Assembly: GCF_019132845.1 (NCBI RefSeq)
Contig: NZ_JAHSPR010000007.1
Coordinates: forward strand, 1 to 64,000
Direction of reading: 5' to 3'
DNA from: Advenella alkanexedens
GTDB lineage: Bacteria; Pseudomonadota; Gammaproteobacteria; Burkholderiales; Burkholderiaceae_B
Length of the DNA: 64,000 bases
Shown here: in pieces, positions 18,115 to 27,850 of the stretch
How the letters are laid out: the number at the start of each line of letters is the position of its first letter
How positions within the stretch are numbered: position 1 is the first letter of the stretch
Made by a program: the position numbers and the translations under genes
The notes under the pieces: generated by a model
The model's input: only the letters and a program-made list of their open reading frames with translations
Database searches by the model: none
Told to the model about the DNA's origin: nothing

Positions 18115-18149
18115 TAGGCATTATTTTTTTAACTACTATTTAATGCCTA
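18115..18149. promoter_or_regulatory. Inverted repeat in sbp/ABC exporter divergent region
   Basis: Perfect 9-bp inverted repeats TAGGCATTA (18115-18123) and TAATGCCTA (18141-18149) flank a 17-bp AT-rich spacer. They lie in the 277-bp divergent region between sbp (minus) and the ABC exporter (plus), about 80 bases before the exporter start. The size and place suit an operator, but the binding protein is unknown and CysB sites are too loose to be recognised by eye. Confidence 0.35.
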
Positions 18150-18226
18150 CTTCAGGTAAAGTGATGAACTTTATTGCCGATGGCAGACTCTATTTGCCCA
18201 TGAGAAAAAAATGATAAGGAGTATCA

Positions 18227-20029
18227 ATGAATTGGGGCCAAGAATTACAAGACAGTGCGCTTTGGATCTTGCAGGCTTTTGTAATCTCATCAGTCATGCT
18301 GGGACTGGTGGGTTTCATTCTGGTTAAAACAACCAAATGGGCAGGCCAGTTCTGGTTGTTGGCGGGTGATTACTTCAATCCCAAAAACAGCCTGCGTCCT
18401 TTATTGACATTTGGGGTGATTCTGTTTTTAAGCCTGTTCGGTGTGCGGGTCAGCGTGCTGTTCTCGAACTGGTACAACACGATGTATACCGCGTTGCAAG
18501 AACTGAATGAAGACGGATTCTGGATCCAGATGGGGGTGTTTGCCATACTGGCCGCGATCCATATCTCCCGGGTGCTGGTGTCTTATTATTTGCAACAGAG
18601 CTTCACCATCAGGTGGCGTGAGTCCCTGAATGAATCCCTGCTTTCGCAATGGCTGGAAAAAAGCAGCTATTATCGCTCTCATTATCTTGAAACACCGGCC
18701 GATAACCCCGATCAACGTATCCAGCAGGACGTGTCCAGTTTTGTAACCACGTCCCTGACGCTTTTGCTGGGTTTGGTCAGCTCCCTGGTTTCAGCCGTTG
18801 CCTTTACCATTATTCTTTGGGGGCTGTCCGGTGATTTAACCGTTTTGGGATTCACCCTGTCAAAAGGGATGGTCTTTGCCCTGTTTATTTATATCCTGAT
18901 TGCCACGGTCTTTGCCTTCAAGATCGGGCGTCCGCTTATTCGCCTGAGCTTTCTTGATGAACGTTTTAATGCGGATTACCGTTATTCACTCGTGCGTGTG
19001 CGTGAATATGCCGAAAGCATTGCTTTTTATAAGGGTGAAGCGATTGAAGGGCAGAAACTGCGCAACCGTTTTGCCCGAGTGATTGGTAATGTATGGGCCA
19101 TTGTTTTTCGTTCAGTCAAACTCCAGGGGTTCAACTTGCTGGTGTCGCAAACCGCGGTTATTTTCCCTTTCATTATTCAGGCAAAAAGGTTTTTTTCCCA
19201 GCAAATTACGCTGGGTGCGATGATCCAAACGGCGCAAGCCTTCGGTACTTTGCACGACAACCTGTCATTTTTCCGTGATGCCTATGATACGTTTGCCGGT
19301 TACCGGGCGGTTCTGGATCGTTTAAGCGGTTTTGTGCAAAATTCCCGTGCCGCTGATAAATTGCCGGTTCCTGAGGTCAAGGTAGAGCAGGATACGGTTG
19401 CGCTGCGTAATGTCAGCATTACCACACCATCGGGCAAATGCCTGGTAAAGGACTTGTCTTTTGTGGTGGAGCCTGGTCACTCTTTGTTGCTGCAAGGTCC
19501 TTCGGGGTCGGGTAAAACCACCATTCTGCGAACGATTGCCGGTTTGTGGCCTTATTCGAAAGGGCAGGTGGTGCGGCCTGATAATCAGGTATTGTTTTTG
19601 TCGCAAAAACCTTATTTGCCAGAAGGTTCATTGCTGGATGTGCTGTACTATCCCAACGAAGTACCTGAGGATGGTCATGAGCAGGCCCGCAAAGTCTTGC
19701 AGGATGTGAATCTGGGGCACTTGGTCAATCGTTTGGATGAAGTGGTGAGCTGGACCAATATTCTTTCCTTGGGCGAGCAGCAAAGAATTGCGTTTGGCCG
19801 TTTGCTGCTGGCCAAACCGGTTGCCGCATTCATAGACGAAGCCACCTCAGCGATGGATGAGGGTCTTGAAGATGCCATGTACCGGCTGATTGCCGAACGA
19901 CTGCCTGAATTGCGTCTGATTAGTGTGGGGCATCGCAGCACCCTGTACGCACATCATACGCATTTACTGTATTTGCGTGGAGAGGGCATCTGGGACTTCA
20001 AGCCTTTGCAGGCTGAGGCAACGGCTTAA
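18227..20029 (+). CDS. SbmA/YddA-type ABC transporter, fused permease and ATPase
   Basis: 600-residue ABC half-transporter with an N-terminal ABC_membrane_2 (SbmA/BacA-like) domain at about 1-340 and a C-terminal ATPase. Walker A GPSGSGKTT is near 425, the signature reads LSLGEQQRIAFGRL and Walker B AAFIDEATSAMDE. The family (YddA, BacA-like, ABCD-like) moves peptides, vitamin B12 or fatty acyl compounds; the cargo here is unknown. AAGGAG precedes the ATG. It stands alone between the sulfate operon and SirB2. Confidence 0.85.
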   Translation: MNWGQELQDSALWILQAFVISSVMLGLVGFILVKTTKWAGQFWLLAGDYFNPKNSLRPLLTFGVILFLSLFGVRVSVLFSNWYNTMYTALQELNEDGFWIQMGVFAILAAIHISRVLVSYYLQQSFTIRWRESLNESLLSQWLEKSSYYRSHYLETPADNPDQRIQQDVSSFVTTSLTLLLGLVSSLVSAVAFTIILWGLSGDLTVLGFTLSKGMVFALFIYILIATVFAFKIGRPLIRLSFLDERFNADYRYSLVRVREYAESIAFYKGEAIEGQKLRNRFARVIGNVWAIVFRSVKLQGFNLLVSQTAVIFPFIIQAKRFFSQQITLGAMIQTAQAFGTLHDNLSFFRDAYDTFAGYRAVLDRLSGFVQNSRAADKLPVPEVKVEQDTVALRNVSITTPSGKCLVKDLSFVVEPGHSLLLQGPSGSGKTTILRTIAGLWPYSKGQVVRPDNQVLFLSQKPYLPEGSLLDVLYYPNEVPEDGHEQARKVLQDVNLGHLVNRLDEVVSWTNILSLGEQQRIAFGRLLLAKPVAAFIDEATSAMDEGLEDAMYRLIAERLPELRLISVGHRSTLYAHHTHLLYLRGEGIWDFKPLQAEATA

Positions 20030-20197
20030 GGCCCAAGGCGCTGTTTTCCGGGTTGGGCCGCCTGTTTTAGCGTTCTTTTGCCGGCTTTGGAAAACAGCTG
20101 AAAAATCAACCGTTTAAAAAAACCGTCTTCGCCGCAAACCGGATGATATCCAAATGCGATAAAGGCGGTTTTGTTGTTATTGTGCCAGATCTTTCGT

Positions 20198-20578
20198 TTA
20201 AACGAACCAGGACAGGGCGCTTTTGTTAATGGCGGCACCAATGATATACAGGAAAATCAGGCCGGCAATAACGGTGGCAATTAATTTTTGCACAGGCGTT
20301 TTTCCTCGTTTGATGGCTATTGTGCCCACGCCAATATAGGCAATCAGCGCCACTATTTTGGCAAGAATAAAGGGTTGGTTGGGCCCGATCATGGCTGCCA
20401 GGATAAAACCGCATATGAGCAGGACGGAATCAATCACATGCGGAGCCACCTTGACAAAGCCGATGTGCAGCATGCGTGAGCCTGTAATTGACCAAAAGGC
20501 GCGAATCAGGAAAAAAGTGATGCTCAGATAGGCACAGGTCATGTGCAGGTGCTTGATGGGTAGATAATAATCAGCCAT
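20198..20578 (-). CDS. SirB2 family membrane protein
   Basis: 126-residue protein with four predicted membrane segments that fits the SirB2 family: an N-terminal LPIKHLHMTCAYLSITFFLIR, then HVIDSVLLICGFILA and a conserved Gly/Lys C-terminal half. Named from a Salmonella locus, the family has no settled biochemical role. Its stop codon lies in a perfect 14-bp palindrome TTCGTTTAAACGAA at 20193-20206. No partner gene is adjacent on its strand. Confidence 0.8.
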   Translation of the reverse strand: MADYYLPIKHLHMTCAYLSITFFLIRAFWSITGSRMLHIGFVKVAPHVIDSVLLICGFILAAMIGPNQPFILAKIVALIAYIGVGTIAIKRGKTPVQKLIATVIAGLIFLYIIGAAINKSALSWFV

Positions 20579-20726
20579 AATCTCGATTTTAAAAAAGTCA
20601 AATACTGGAAGTTGAATATTTTAACTGATGGATATTGTTTTTGATTTTTTACCCTACGGTTTATCGGCTTAATGCGTTCGGATTGGCGTTTTTCTGATAT
20701 TCAAGTCTTTTTTATCCGGATGCAGC

Positions 20727-21488
20727 ATGGATTTTGTTGTTGGGCCTGATGTTTTACTGATTCTTTTCCTGGTTGCCATGCTGGCCGGTTTTGTCGATAC
20801 CATCGCCGGTGGCGGTGGCCTGATCACTATTCCGGTGTTATTGCTGGCCCAGGTTCCTCCCATTAATGCCTTGGCCACCAATAAGTTGCAAGGCAGTTTT
20901 GGGACACTGACTTCCTCGCTGACCATGCTCAGAAAAAGAGTCGTGCGCTTTGAGGATGTTTGGAAACCGGCGCTTTTGGCTTTTGCAGGGGCAGCATTGG
21001 GTACTTTTATCATTCAGCTGGTTGATGTCTCGGTGCTGGATATTGTGATTCCTGTCGTGCTGATAATGATCGGGCTGTATTTCTTATTTACACCGTCTGC
21101 CGGCAAGCTGGAGCGGTCGCCACGCATGAACGCCAGGCTTTTCAATTGTACCGTTGTGCCACTTATTGCTTTTTATGATGGTGTTTTTGGTCCGGGAACC
21201 GGTTCCTTCTTTTCCCTGGCCAATGTGGCGTTACGGGGACAGCAAATCATCAAGGCAACGGCCAATGCCAAGGTGTTTAATTTTGCCAGCAATGTCGCTT
21301 CAGTAGCACTTTTTGTGCTGGGTGGCAAAGTCTTGTGGCTGATCGGTGGTATCATGATTGTTGGGCAAATAATTGGTGCTTATGCCGGTTCTTTAATGGT
21401 CATCAGTCATGGCAGCAAGTTTATTCGTCCGCTTATTGTGCTGGTCTGTTTTGTCATGGTCACCCGTTACCTGCTTGAAAAACTTTAG
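20727..21488 (+). CDS. TauE/SafE family membrane permease (YfcA-like)
   Basis: 253-residue TSUP-family membrane protein, close in type to YfcA. The N-terminal half repeat holds DTIAGGGGLITIPVLLLAQVPPINALATNKLQGSFGT at about 26-62, and the second half holds FYDGVFGPGTGSFFSLAN. Eight or so membrane segments are expected. The family exports or imports small sulfur-containing or organic anions. It is distinct from the TSUP gene at 157-924 and divergent from SirB2. Confidence 0.87.
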   Translation: MDFVVGPDVLLILFLVAMLAGFVDTIAGGGGLITIPVLLLAQVPPINALATNKLQGSFGTLTSSLTMLRKRVVRFEDVWKPALLAFAGAALGTFIIQLVDVSVLDIVIPVVLIMIGLYFLFTPSAGKLERSPRMNARLFNCTVVPLIAFYDGVFGPGTGSFFSLANVALRGQQIIKATANAKVFNFASNVASVALFVLGGKVLWLIGGIMIVGQIIGAYAGSLMVISHGSKFIRPLIVLVCFVMVTRYLLEKL

Positions 21489-21630
21489 AAAACAGCAGGT
21501 GGTTGGCCGCTGATTTTTCAAATGGCAGGGCCGTCATGTAAGTATCATAAAGCCGTAATAGGATAGTATGGTTTTATAAGCATTTATTGCATCATAAATC
21601 ATAAATTGAAATAACCAGGAAGTGACTGTA

Positions 21631-24090
21631 TTGGCAAATCGAACCACCACAAAAAACCCGACAAACAGGCCTGCCCAGGCAAACAGTTCTCTTACGGACA
21701 GCACGCCAGACTTTGATCCCGATGTTCCAAGCCGTGAAAATATTCTTCAGGTGTTCCGGGATTCAAAACTTCCCCTGAACGTGAATGCCCTGATTGGCGC
21801 ATTCGGGCTGTCTCGAGACGCCAGCATTGTGGGGCTTGAAAGACGTTTGGGTGCCATGCAAAGAGATGGTCAGCTTGAGCAAACGCCAAGTGGTTGGCAG
21901 CTGTCCCAACAGAAAAATTTTGTAATCGGTAAAGTCCAGGGGCATCGGGATGGATTCGGTTTTCTGATTCCAGAAGACGGTTCACAGGATTTGTTCCTGT
22001 CACCCCGTGAAATGCTGAAGGTCTTGCACGGCGACCGGGTCCAGGTAAAACCCACGGGTGAATATAAAGGCAAGCTTGAAGGCACCATTGTAGAAGTTCT
22101 GGAGCGCGGCACAACACGGCTGGTAGGTCGTTTGCTGCATGAGCAGGGTCTTTATGTCGTGGTGCCCGAAGACCAGCGTATCAAGCACGACATCATTGTA
22201 CAGAATGCAGACCTGGGCGGGGCCCGGCACGGGCAGGTGGTGACGGTTGAGATTATTCAGCAGCCAACCCGCCATACCCAGCCCTTGGGGAAAATCATTG
22301 AAGTGCTGGGTGAAATTGATGACCCGGGTATGGAAATTGAAATTGCGGTGCGCAAATTTGATGTCCCGGTTGAGTTTTCCGATACCACCCTCATACAGGC
22401 GGAAAGCCTGCCCGATGAGGTGCAGCCCCAGGATCTTAAAGGCCGTATCGATTTGCGGGATGTACCATTCATCACGATTGACGGTGAGGATGCTCGTGAC
22501 TTTGATGATGCCGTATATGCCGAGGTGGTAAACATCGGTACTGAGAAACGCCGAAAAATGGCATGGCGGCTTTTAGTGGCCATTGCCGATGTTTCCCATT
22601 ATGTCAAACCTGGCGATGCCATTGACCGGGATGCCATAGAGCGCGGAACCAGTGTGTATTTCCCGCGCCGGGTCATTCCCATGTTGCCCGAAAAGCTTTC
22701 CAATGGTCTGTGCTCCCTGAATCCGGAGGTCGACCGTCTGGTTCTGGTGTGCGATATGGTTATTCCCATGACGGGGGCCAAAGCGGGAACAGTGACGGCA
22801 TACCAGTTTTACAATGCGGTTATCAACTCACATGCGCGTACCACTTATACGCAAATCTGGAATGCCTTGCAGCAGCCAACGGGCCCCGCGGGTACCGAAT
22901 TGGGCGATTTGCTGCCACATGTCCAGGATTTATATGCTTTATATGAGGCGCTTGAGAAAAAACGCGAACAGCGTGGAGCGATGGATTTTGACACCATCGA
23001 AACCCGGATTCTCTGCAATGAAATGGGCAAGATAGAGCAAATTGTTCCGTTTATCAGGAATAATGCGCATAAGTTGATTGAAGAATGCATGTTGGCGGCT
23101 AACACCTGTGCAGCCGATTTCGTATTAAGAAACAAACGGCAGGGACTGTACCGTATTCATGAGGGCCCAACGCCTGAAAAACTCGAGGCCTTGCGTGAGT
23201 TCTTGCGTACCATTGGATTGACGCTGGGCGGGGGCGACGATCCTTCCGGCAAGGACTATGCCGCTGTGCTTGATGCCGGGCGTTCACGCCCCGACTTCCA
23301 GATTATTCAGACCATGTGTCTAAGATCCATGCAGCAGGCCATGTACAGTCCTGACAACGTAGGGCACTTTGGTCTGGCGTATGAACAATATACGCATTTC
23401 ACTTCACCCATTCGCCGTTATCCTGACTTGCTCACGCATCGGGTTATCAAGTCTATTCTTGCTCACCGGCACTATACCCCCGAGTTGTCGGGTGTACCCA
23501 AAGAGCCGGGTGAAACCCATAAAGAGCATGAACATGCTGTCTGGGATAGTCTGGGAATGATGCTGTCTGCGTACGAGCGTCGGGCTGATGATGCCTCACG
23601 CGATGTGGAGGCCTGGCTTAAATGCTGGTATGTGCGTGAGCATGTGGGTGAAGTTTTCAGTGGACGGGTAAGCGGTGTTGCGCCTTTTGGCTTGTTCGTC
23701 ACACTTGAAACCCTGTTTGTTGAGGGGTTGGTGCATGTTTCGGAATTGGGTACCGACTATTTCCAATACAATGAAGGCTTGCACGAATTGCGCGGAGAGC
23801 GCACGGGTATGCGTTACCGCTTGACGGATCCGGTGCAGGTGCAGGTGACACGGGTGGATCTGGAGGCCCGGCGAATTGAGTTTTCGCTGGTCAAGGGCAC
23901 CACTTTCGAGTCATTGCGTAAAGATGCCCAGCGTGCTGAGTCCGCGCCGCGGCAGTTAAAGCGCCCGGCCAAGCCCAAACCCGAAGCCCTGAAGGGGCAA
24001 AACGCACATCAAAGACGGGCAGAGCTGAAAAAGTCAACTCGACCCGCTACCGTGCAAAAAAACAAAAAATCAACGCGTAAGCGAAGGTAA
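21631..24090 (+). CDS. rnr: Ribonuclease R
   Basis: 819-residue 3'-5' exoribonuclease that degrades structured RNA. Domains in order are an N-terminal winged helix (about 35-90), cold-shock domains (GKVQGHRDGFGFLIPEDG near 100), an RNB catalytic domain with the Asp cluster in TIDGEDARDFDDAVYAE near 285-300, an S1 domain near 675-760, and a Lys/Arg-rich tail typical of RNase R. The start is uncertain: TTG 21631 sits about seven to ten bases from AGGAAG, whereas GTG 21622 is too near it. rlmB follows after 21 bases, a common pairing. Confidence 0.94.
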   Translation: MANRTTTKNPTNRPAQANSSLTDSTPDFDPDVPSRENILQVFRDSKLPLNVNALIGAFGLSRDASIVGLERRLGAMQRDGQLEQTPSGWQLSQQKNFVIGKVQGHRDGFGFLIPEDGSQDLFLSPREMLKVLHGDRVQVKPTGEYKGKLEGTIVEVLERGTTRLVGRLLHEQGLYVVVPEDQRIKHDIIVQNADLGGARHGQVVTVEIIQQPTRHTQPLGKIIEVLGEIDDPGMEIEIAVRKFDVPVEFSDTTLIQAESLPDEVQPQDLKGRIDLRDVPFITIDGEDARDFDDAVYAEVVNIGTEKRRKMAWRLLVAIADVSHYVKPGDAIDRDAIERGTSVYFPRRVIPMLPEKLSNGLCSLNPEVDRLVLVCDMVIPMTGAKAGTVTAYQFYNAVINSHARTTYTQIWNALQQPTGPAGTELGDLLPHVQDLYALYEALEKKREQRGAMDFDTIETRILCNEMGKIEQIVPFIRNNAHKLIEECMLAANTCAADFVLRNKRQGLYRIHEGPTPEKLEALREFLRTIGLTLGGGDDPSGKDYAAVLDAGRSRPDFQIIQTMCLRSMQQAMYSPDNVGHFGLAYEQYTHFTSPIRRYPDLLTHRVIKSILAHRHYTPELSGVPKEPGETHKEHEHAVWDSLGMMLSAYERRADDASRDVEAWLKCWYVREHVGEVFSGRVSGVAPFGLFVTLETLFVEGLVHVSELGTDYFQYNEGLHELRGERTGMRYRLTDPVQVQVTRVDLEARRIEFSLVKGTTFESLRKDAQRAESAPRQLKRPAKPKPEALKGQNAHQRRAELKKSTRPATVQKNKKSTRKRR

Positions 24091-24111
24091 ATACAAAGGT
24101 AATCAATTTAT

Positions 24112-24852
24112 ATGTCAAGCAGTCAAATTCTGGCAGGATTTCATGCGGTAGTTGCCCGCATGCGCCATGCACCCGATTCAATCCGGGAAATATATATCGA
24201 AGCATCACGCAAAGACAAGCGCATGCAAAGCCTGGTTGATCAGGCGGAAAAAAACAAAATCCGCATTCATCCGGTTCCTGTGGAGCGTCTTGATGGTCTG
24301 GCCAAAGGTGTTCGTCACCAAGGTGTGGTGGCGTTGGCCAAACATAAGCAGCTGGCGGTCAATATTGATGACGTCCTGGATGTGATCGAGGGGCCTGCTC
24401 ATTTGTTGATTCTGGACGGTGTGACCGATCCTCATAACCTGGGCGCGTGCCTGCGTACGGCCGATGCTGCCGGGGTTCATGCCGTGATTGCGCCCAAGGA
24501 CAAGGCGGTGGGCATTAATGCCACCGTTCAGCGTGTGGCCTGTGGTGCCGCCGATACCGTTCCTTACATCATGGTAACCAATCTTGCCCGAACCATGCGT
24601 CAGCTCAAAGAGCGGGATGTCTGGCTGATAGGCACCGATGACCAGGCCAGCGGCACCTTTCATGAGGTGGATGCCACCCGTTCCATTGCCTGGGTCATGG
24701 GGGCGGAGGGCGAGGGAATGCGACGTCTGACACGGGAAACCTGTGATGAGCTGGTGCGTATTCCCATGCAGGGGTCGGTTGAAAGCCTTAACGTCAGTGT
24801 AGCCAGTGCGGTTTGTCTGTTTGAAACTGTCCGTCAGCGCCAGGTAAAATAA
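24112..24852 (+). CDS. rlmB: 23S rRNA (guanosine-2'-O-)-methyltransferase
   Basis: 246-residue SpoU/TrmH (SPOUT) methyltransferase, RlmB type, which methylates the ribose of G2251 in 23S rRNA. An N-terminal substrate-binding domain ([19 protein letters not shown]) precedes the SPOUT domain with motifs [43 protein letters not shown] and [20 protein letters not shown] that form the knot and bind SAM. It directly follows rnr and is likely co-transcribed. Confidence 0.94.
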   Translation: MSSSQILAGFHAVVARMRHAPDSIREIYIEASRKDKRMQSLVDQAEKNKIRIHPVPVERLDGLAKGVRHQGVVALAKHKQLAVNIDDVLDVIEGPAHLLILDGVTDPHNLGACLRTADAAGVHAVIAPKDKAVGINATVQRVACGAADTVPYIMVTNLARTMRQLKERDVWLIGTDDQASGTFHEVDATRSIAWVMGAEGEGMRRLTRETCDELVRIPMQGSVESLNVSVASAVCLFETVRQRQVK

Positions 24853-24881
24853 ATTAAAATTCAATCTTTCACAGTCATATC

Positions 24882-26147
24882 ATGTCAAAAAACGAACATA
24901 GCGGGTTTACCACCTCCATCCTTCACGCGGACCGTCGTAAAGCGGTCGAGCACGGTGCCATTCACAAGCCATTGCATACCTCAACCGAATACGCTTTTGC
25001 CGATGCCAGAGAGCTGGCGGCGGTTTTTCAGGGTAAGTCGGGCTATACCTATGCCCGACAGGGAACCCCGACTACAGCCGCGCTTGAAGACAAAATCACC
25101 TTGATGGAAGGGGGTATTGGTTCAGTCACTTTTGCGACGGGTATGGCGGCCTTGTCTTCCATTTTCATGACGCTGTTAAAACAGGGAGATCATCTGGTTT
25201 CCAGTCAGTTTGTTTTTGGCAATACCAACAGCCTGCTGGGAACGCTTGACCGGCTTGGCGTAACAGTGACTTTTGTGGATCCTACCGATGCGCAACAGGT
25301 CAAAGATGCCATTCGTCCCGAAACAAAAATGGTGTTTACCGAAACCATTGCCAATCCGGGAACGCAAATTGCCGATTTGTCGGCCATTGGTGATATTTGT
25401 GAAACGCATAAGCTGGTGTATGTGATAGACAATACCTTAACCTCACCGTGGTTGTTGCAGGGAAAAAGCGTCAAGGCCTCCCTGGTCATGAATTCATTGT
25501 CCAAATATATCTGTGGTCATGGCAATGCATTGGGTGGTGCCGTTACCAATACAGGTTTATACGACTGGTCTGGTTATGCCAATATTTATGATAGCTATAA
25601 AACCGGTCCTGCAAACACCTGGGGCCTGACCCAAATCAAGAAAAAAGGTTTGCGTGACATGGGAGCAACGCTTTCGTCCGATGCGGCCCACCGTATTGCC
25701 GTGGGCGCTGAAACACTTGCTTTAAGGCTGAAGCAGTCCTGTTCAAATGCATTGGCGCTTGCCCGTTTTCTTGAAACCCATCCTGGAATCGCCAGTGTGC
25801 GTTATCCCGGCTTAATCCAGCATCCGCAGCATGAACGTGCGGCTATCCTGTTTAACAATCGTTTTGGTGCGTTGCTGGGCGTCGAGCTTGTCGATGGCAT
25901 TGATTGCTTTGAATTTTTGAATAGGTTGAATGTGGTTGTGCTGGCCACGCATTTGGGCGATGCCAGGACGCTGGCTTTACCTGTGGCGCATACCATTTAT
26001 TACGAGATGGGGCCTGCCCGAAGGGCTGAGATGGGTATTGGTGATAATTTGCTGCGTGTTTCTGTCGGTATTGAAGATGAGGAAGACCTGATCAATGATT
26101 TCAGGCAGGCACTTGCACAATGCATGAATGACGCGTCATTAAGGTAG
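24882..26147 (+). CDS. Cystathionine gamma-synthase family PLP enzyme
   Basis: 421-residue Cys/Met-metabolism PLP-dependent enzyme. The PLP-binding Lys lies in MNSLSKYICGHGNALGG, near residue 210; YARQGTPTTAALED and the FATGMAALSS pocket are typical. Family members are cystathionine gamma-synthases, gamma-lyases or O-acylhomoserine sulfhydrylases, and close betaproteobacterial forms of this length carry only the family name. It starts 29 bases after rlmB. No regulator or homoserine acyltransferase is adjacent, so the exact reaction is open. Confidence 0.85.
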   Translation: MSKNEHSGFTTSILHADRRKAVEHGAIHKPLHTSTEYAFADARELAAVFQGKSGYTYARQGTPTTAALEDKITLMEGGIGSVTFATGMAALSSIFMTLLKQGDHLVSSQFVFGNTNSLLGTLDRLGVTVTFVDPTDAQQVKDAIRPETKMVFTETIANPGTQIADLSAIGDICETHKLVYVIDNTLTSPWLLQGKSVKASLVMNSLSKYICGHGNALGGAVTNTGLYDWSGYANIYDSYKTGPANTWGLTQIKKKGLRDMGATLSSDAAHRIAVGAETLALRLKQSCSNALALARFLETHPGIASVRYPGLIQHPQHERAAILFNNRFGALLGVELVDGIDCFEFLNRLNVVVLATHLGDARTLALPVAHTIYYEMGPARRAEMGIGDNLLRVSVGIEDEEDLINDFRQALAQCMNDASLR

Positions 26148-26339
26148 AGCGTGGTTTTGATCGACCTTGTACGGGTGTATAAAAAATCATACAAATTAAT
26201 TGCTTTCCATTGATAATGGCCGCAAGACTAGTAAATATGCGGGGTTTGCTGTGTTTTTTTCTTGACAGCCAATAAGATTAAAGGGAAGATACGCGTGATG
26301 ATTTACATCAGAGTTAATTTAGAAAAGGGGTTTTCCTGA

Positions 26340-26612
26340 ATGAATAAGACAGAATTGGTTGAATACATTGCATCTAAGGCAGATATTTCCAAAGCAGCGG
26401 CTGGCCGCTCTCTGGATGCAATGATCGCTGCAGTGAAAGCAACACTGAAAAAAGGCGAGACGGTAACCTTGGTTGGTTTTGGTACATTTGCCGTTTCTAC
26501 TCGTGCAGCCCGTACTGGTCGTAACCCACGCACAGGCGAAGCCATCAAAATCAAAAAAGCCAAAGTACCTAAATTCCGTCCAGGTAAAGCACTGAAAGAC
26601 GCGGTAAACTAA
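26340..26612 (+). CDS. hupB: HU family DNA-binding protein
   Basis: 90-residue histone-like protein HU that bends and compacts DNA as a dimer. It opens [21 protein letters not shown] and carries the DNA-clasping arm with [13 protein letters not shown] and a closing [20 protein letters not shown] at 26262-26267 upstream may be its -35, but no good -10 is seen at the right distance. A terminator lies about 105 bases after the stop. The symbol hupB is by similarity; hupA is not excluded. Confidence 0.94.
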   Translation: MNKTELVEYIASKADISKAAAGRSLDAMIAAVKATLKKGETVTLVGFGTFAVSTRAARTGRNPRTGEAIKIKKAKVPKFRPGKALKDAVN

Positions 26613-26716
26613 ATGCCAAATGGCAAACACGGTTTGTCATACATGAGGTCATTTATTTTGTTTTTTTATAAGTGACGCATTTGAAAGTGTAGATAAACCC
26701 TGTTGGGCAAACAGCA

Positions 26717-26755
26717 CCCCACCAATCAGATTTTTATATGATTTGTGGGGTTTTT
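26717..26755 (+). terminator. Terminator after HU gene
   Basis: A 12-bp stem with one mismatch (CCCCACCAATCA at 26717-26728 against TGATTTGTGGGG at 26739-26750) is followed by five Ts. It ends the HU message before the moaA promoter. Confidence 0.85.
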
Positions 26756-26761
26756 CTATGG

Positions 26762-26789
26762 TAGACTGCATTTAATTAATTAATACAAT
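26762..26789 (+). promoter_or_regulatory. Putative moaA promoter
   Basis: TAGACT (26762-26767) and TACAAT (26784-26789) are 16 bp apart, a fair sigma-70 promoter just after the HU terminator and 15 bases before the moaA ATG. The leader would be very short, leaving no room for a molybdenum-cofactor riboswitch. Confidence 0.5.
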
Positions 26790-26804
26790 GGATATAAGCG
26801 CAGA

Positions 26805-27779
26805 ATGCTGATTGACAGGTTTGGTCGAAAAATTGATTATTTACGCCTCTCATTGATAGATAAGTGTGATTTGCGATGTTCTTACTGTATTCCCAAGGGA
26901 TTCAAAGAGTTTGAACGTCCTGCGAATTGGTTGTCTTTTGATGAGATAGTGCGTGTGGTCGCTGCCTTTTCCCGCATGGGAACCCGTCGTTTCAGGTTAA
27001 CAGGCGGAGAGCCGCTGCTGCGCAAAGACCTGCCCGAGCTGGTTGCCCGCCTGTCGGCGTTGGAAGGAGTGGAAGACCTGTCTATGTCCACCAATGGCAC
27101 ACAATTGAAAAAATATGCACAACCCTTGCGTGATGCCGGTTTGCACCGTTTGAACGTCAGTCTGGATTCCTTGCGTCGTGAATGTGTTGAGGAAATTTCG
27201 GGCAGCGACAGTTTGTCTAAAGTCATGGCAGGACTGGAGGCAGCCAGGCAGGCCGGTTTTACGAGAATTAAAATCAATATGGTCCCGCTGGCCGGTATTA
27301 ATATCTCTGATATCGAAGATATGATTCAGTACTGTATCCAGAATCAGTTTGTACTGCGCCTTATTGAAGTGATGCCCATGGGCGTAACCGGGCAAAAACA
27401 GGTACCGGTTAATTTGCAGGAAATTATTGAACAGGTCAAAGACAAGTTTGGTTTGCAAGAATCCAACAAGGTATGGGGTGGGGGGCCAGCCCGTTATTGG
27501 GAAACACCCAACAGTGATTTTACGCTTGGCTTTATAACGCCCAAATCCCAGCATTTCTGTGAAACCTGCAATCGGGTCCGGCTTGCGGTTGACGGGCATT
27601 TGTACTTGTGTTTAGGGCAGGAAGACAAATTTAACCTGTTGCCATATTTGCGTGATAATTGCAGCGATGCCGAGCTTGAACAGGCCATTCGCGAAGCGAT
27701 AGAGCTGAAACCCGAACGGCATGAATTCAATAGCCGGCCAGAGAAAATCATCCGTATTATGTCGATGACGGGTGGTTAA
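26805..27779 (+). CDS. moaA: GTP 3',8-cyclase (molybdenum cofactor biosynthesis protein A)
   Basis: 324-residue radical SAM enzyme that, with MoaC, turns GTP into cyclic pyranopterin monophosphate. The N-terminal CxxxCxxC (CDLRCSYC near residues 20-27) binds the SAM cluster. A second C-terminal cluster site, CETCNRVRLAVDGHLYLC, is near 245-262. The protein ends in the Gly-Gly needed for activity (SMTGG). It opens the molybdenum island and converges with mog. Confidence 0.96.
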   Translation: MLIDRFGRKIDYLRLSLIDKCDLRCSYCIPKGFKEFERPANWLSFDEIVRVVAAFSRMGTRRFRLTGGEPLLRKDLPELVARLSALEGVEDLSMSTNGTQLKKYAQPLRDAGLHRLNVSLDSLRRECVEEISGSDSLSKVMAGLEAARQAGFTRIKINMVPLAGINISDIEDMIQYCIQNQFVLRLIEVMPMGVTGQKQVPVNLQEIIEQVKDKFGLQESNKVWGGGPARYWETPNSDFTLGFITPKSQHFCETCNRVRLAVDGHLYLCLGQEDKFNLLPYLRDNCSDAELEQAIREAIELKPERHEFNSRPEKIIRIMSMTGG

Positions 27780-27803
27780 ATTTTTTAAGTGAAGCTTTCA
27801 TTA

Positions 27804-27830
27804 ATAAAAAAAGCGGCCTGTGAGCCGCTT
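27804..27830 (-). terminator. Terminator between moaA and mog
   Basis: AAGCGGC (27811-27817) and GCCGCTT (27824-27830) pair around a CTGTGA loop. On the minus strand the stem is followed by seven Ts, so it mainly ends mog. It may also slow plus-strand transcription from moaA, though the plus side has only a short T run. Confidence 0.8.
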
Positions 27831-27850
27831 TGCTTATAGGGTAGAAAAGC

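Noticed and set aside
20026-20241. A 71-codon minus-strand frame overlapping the sirB2 end
   Set aside because: It begins inside sirB2, has no ribosome site and shows no recognisable domain; the basic tail reads like spacer DNA. Not strong enough to call.
26756-26804. Molybdenum-cofactor riboswitch before moaA
   Set aside because: The leader between the putative -10 and ATG is only about 15 bases, too short for this roughly 130-base structure. The mog/moaC spacer also lacks an obvious match.
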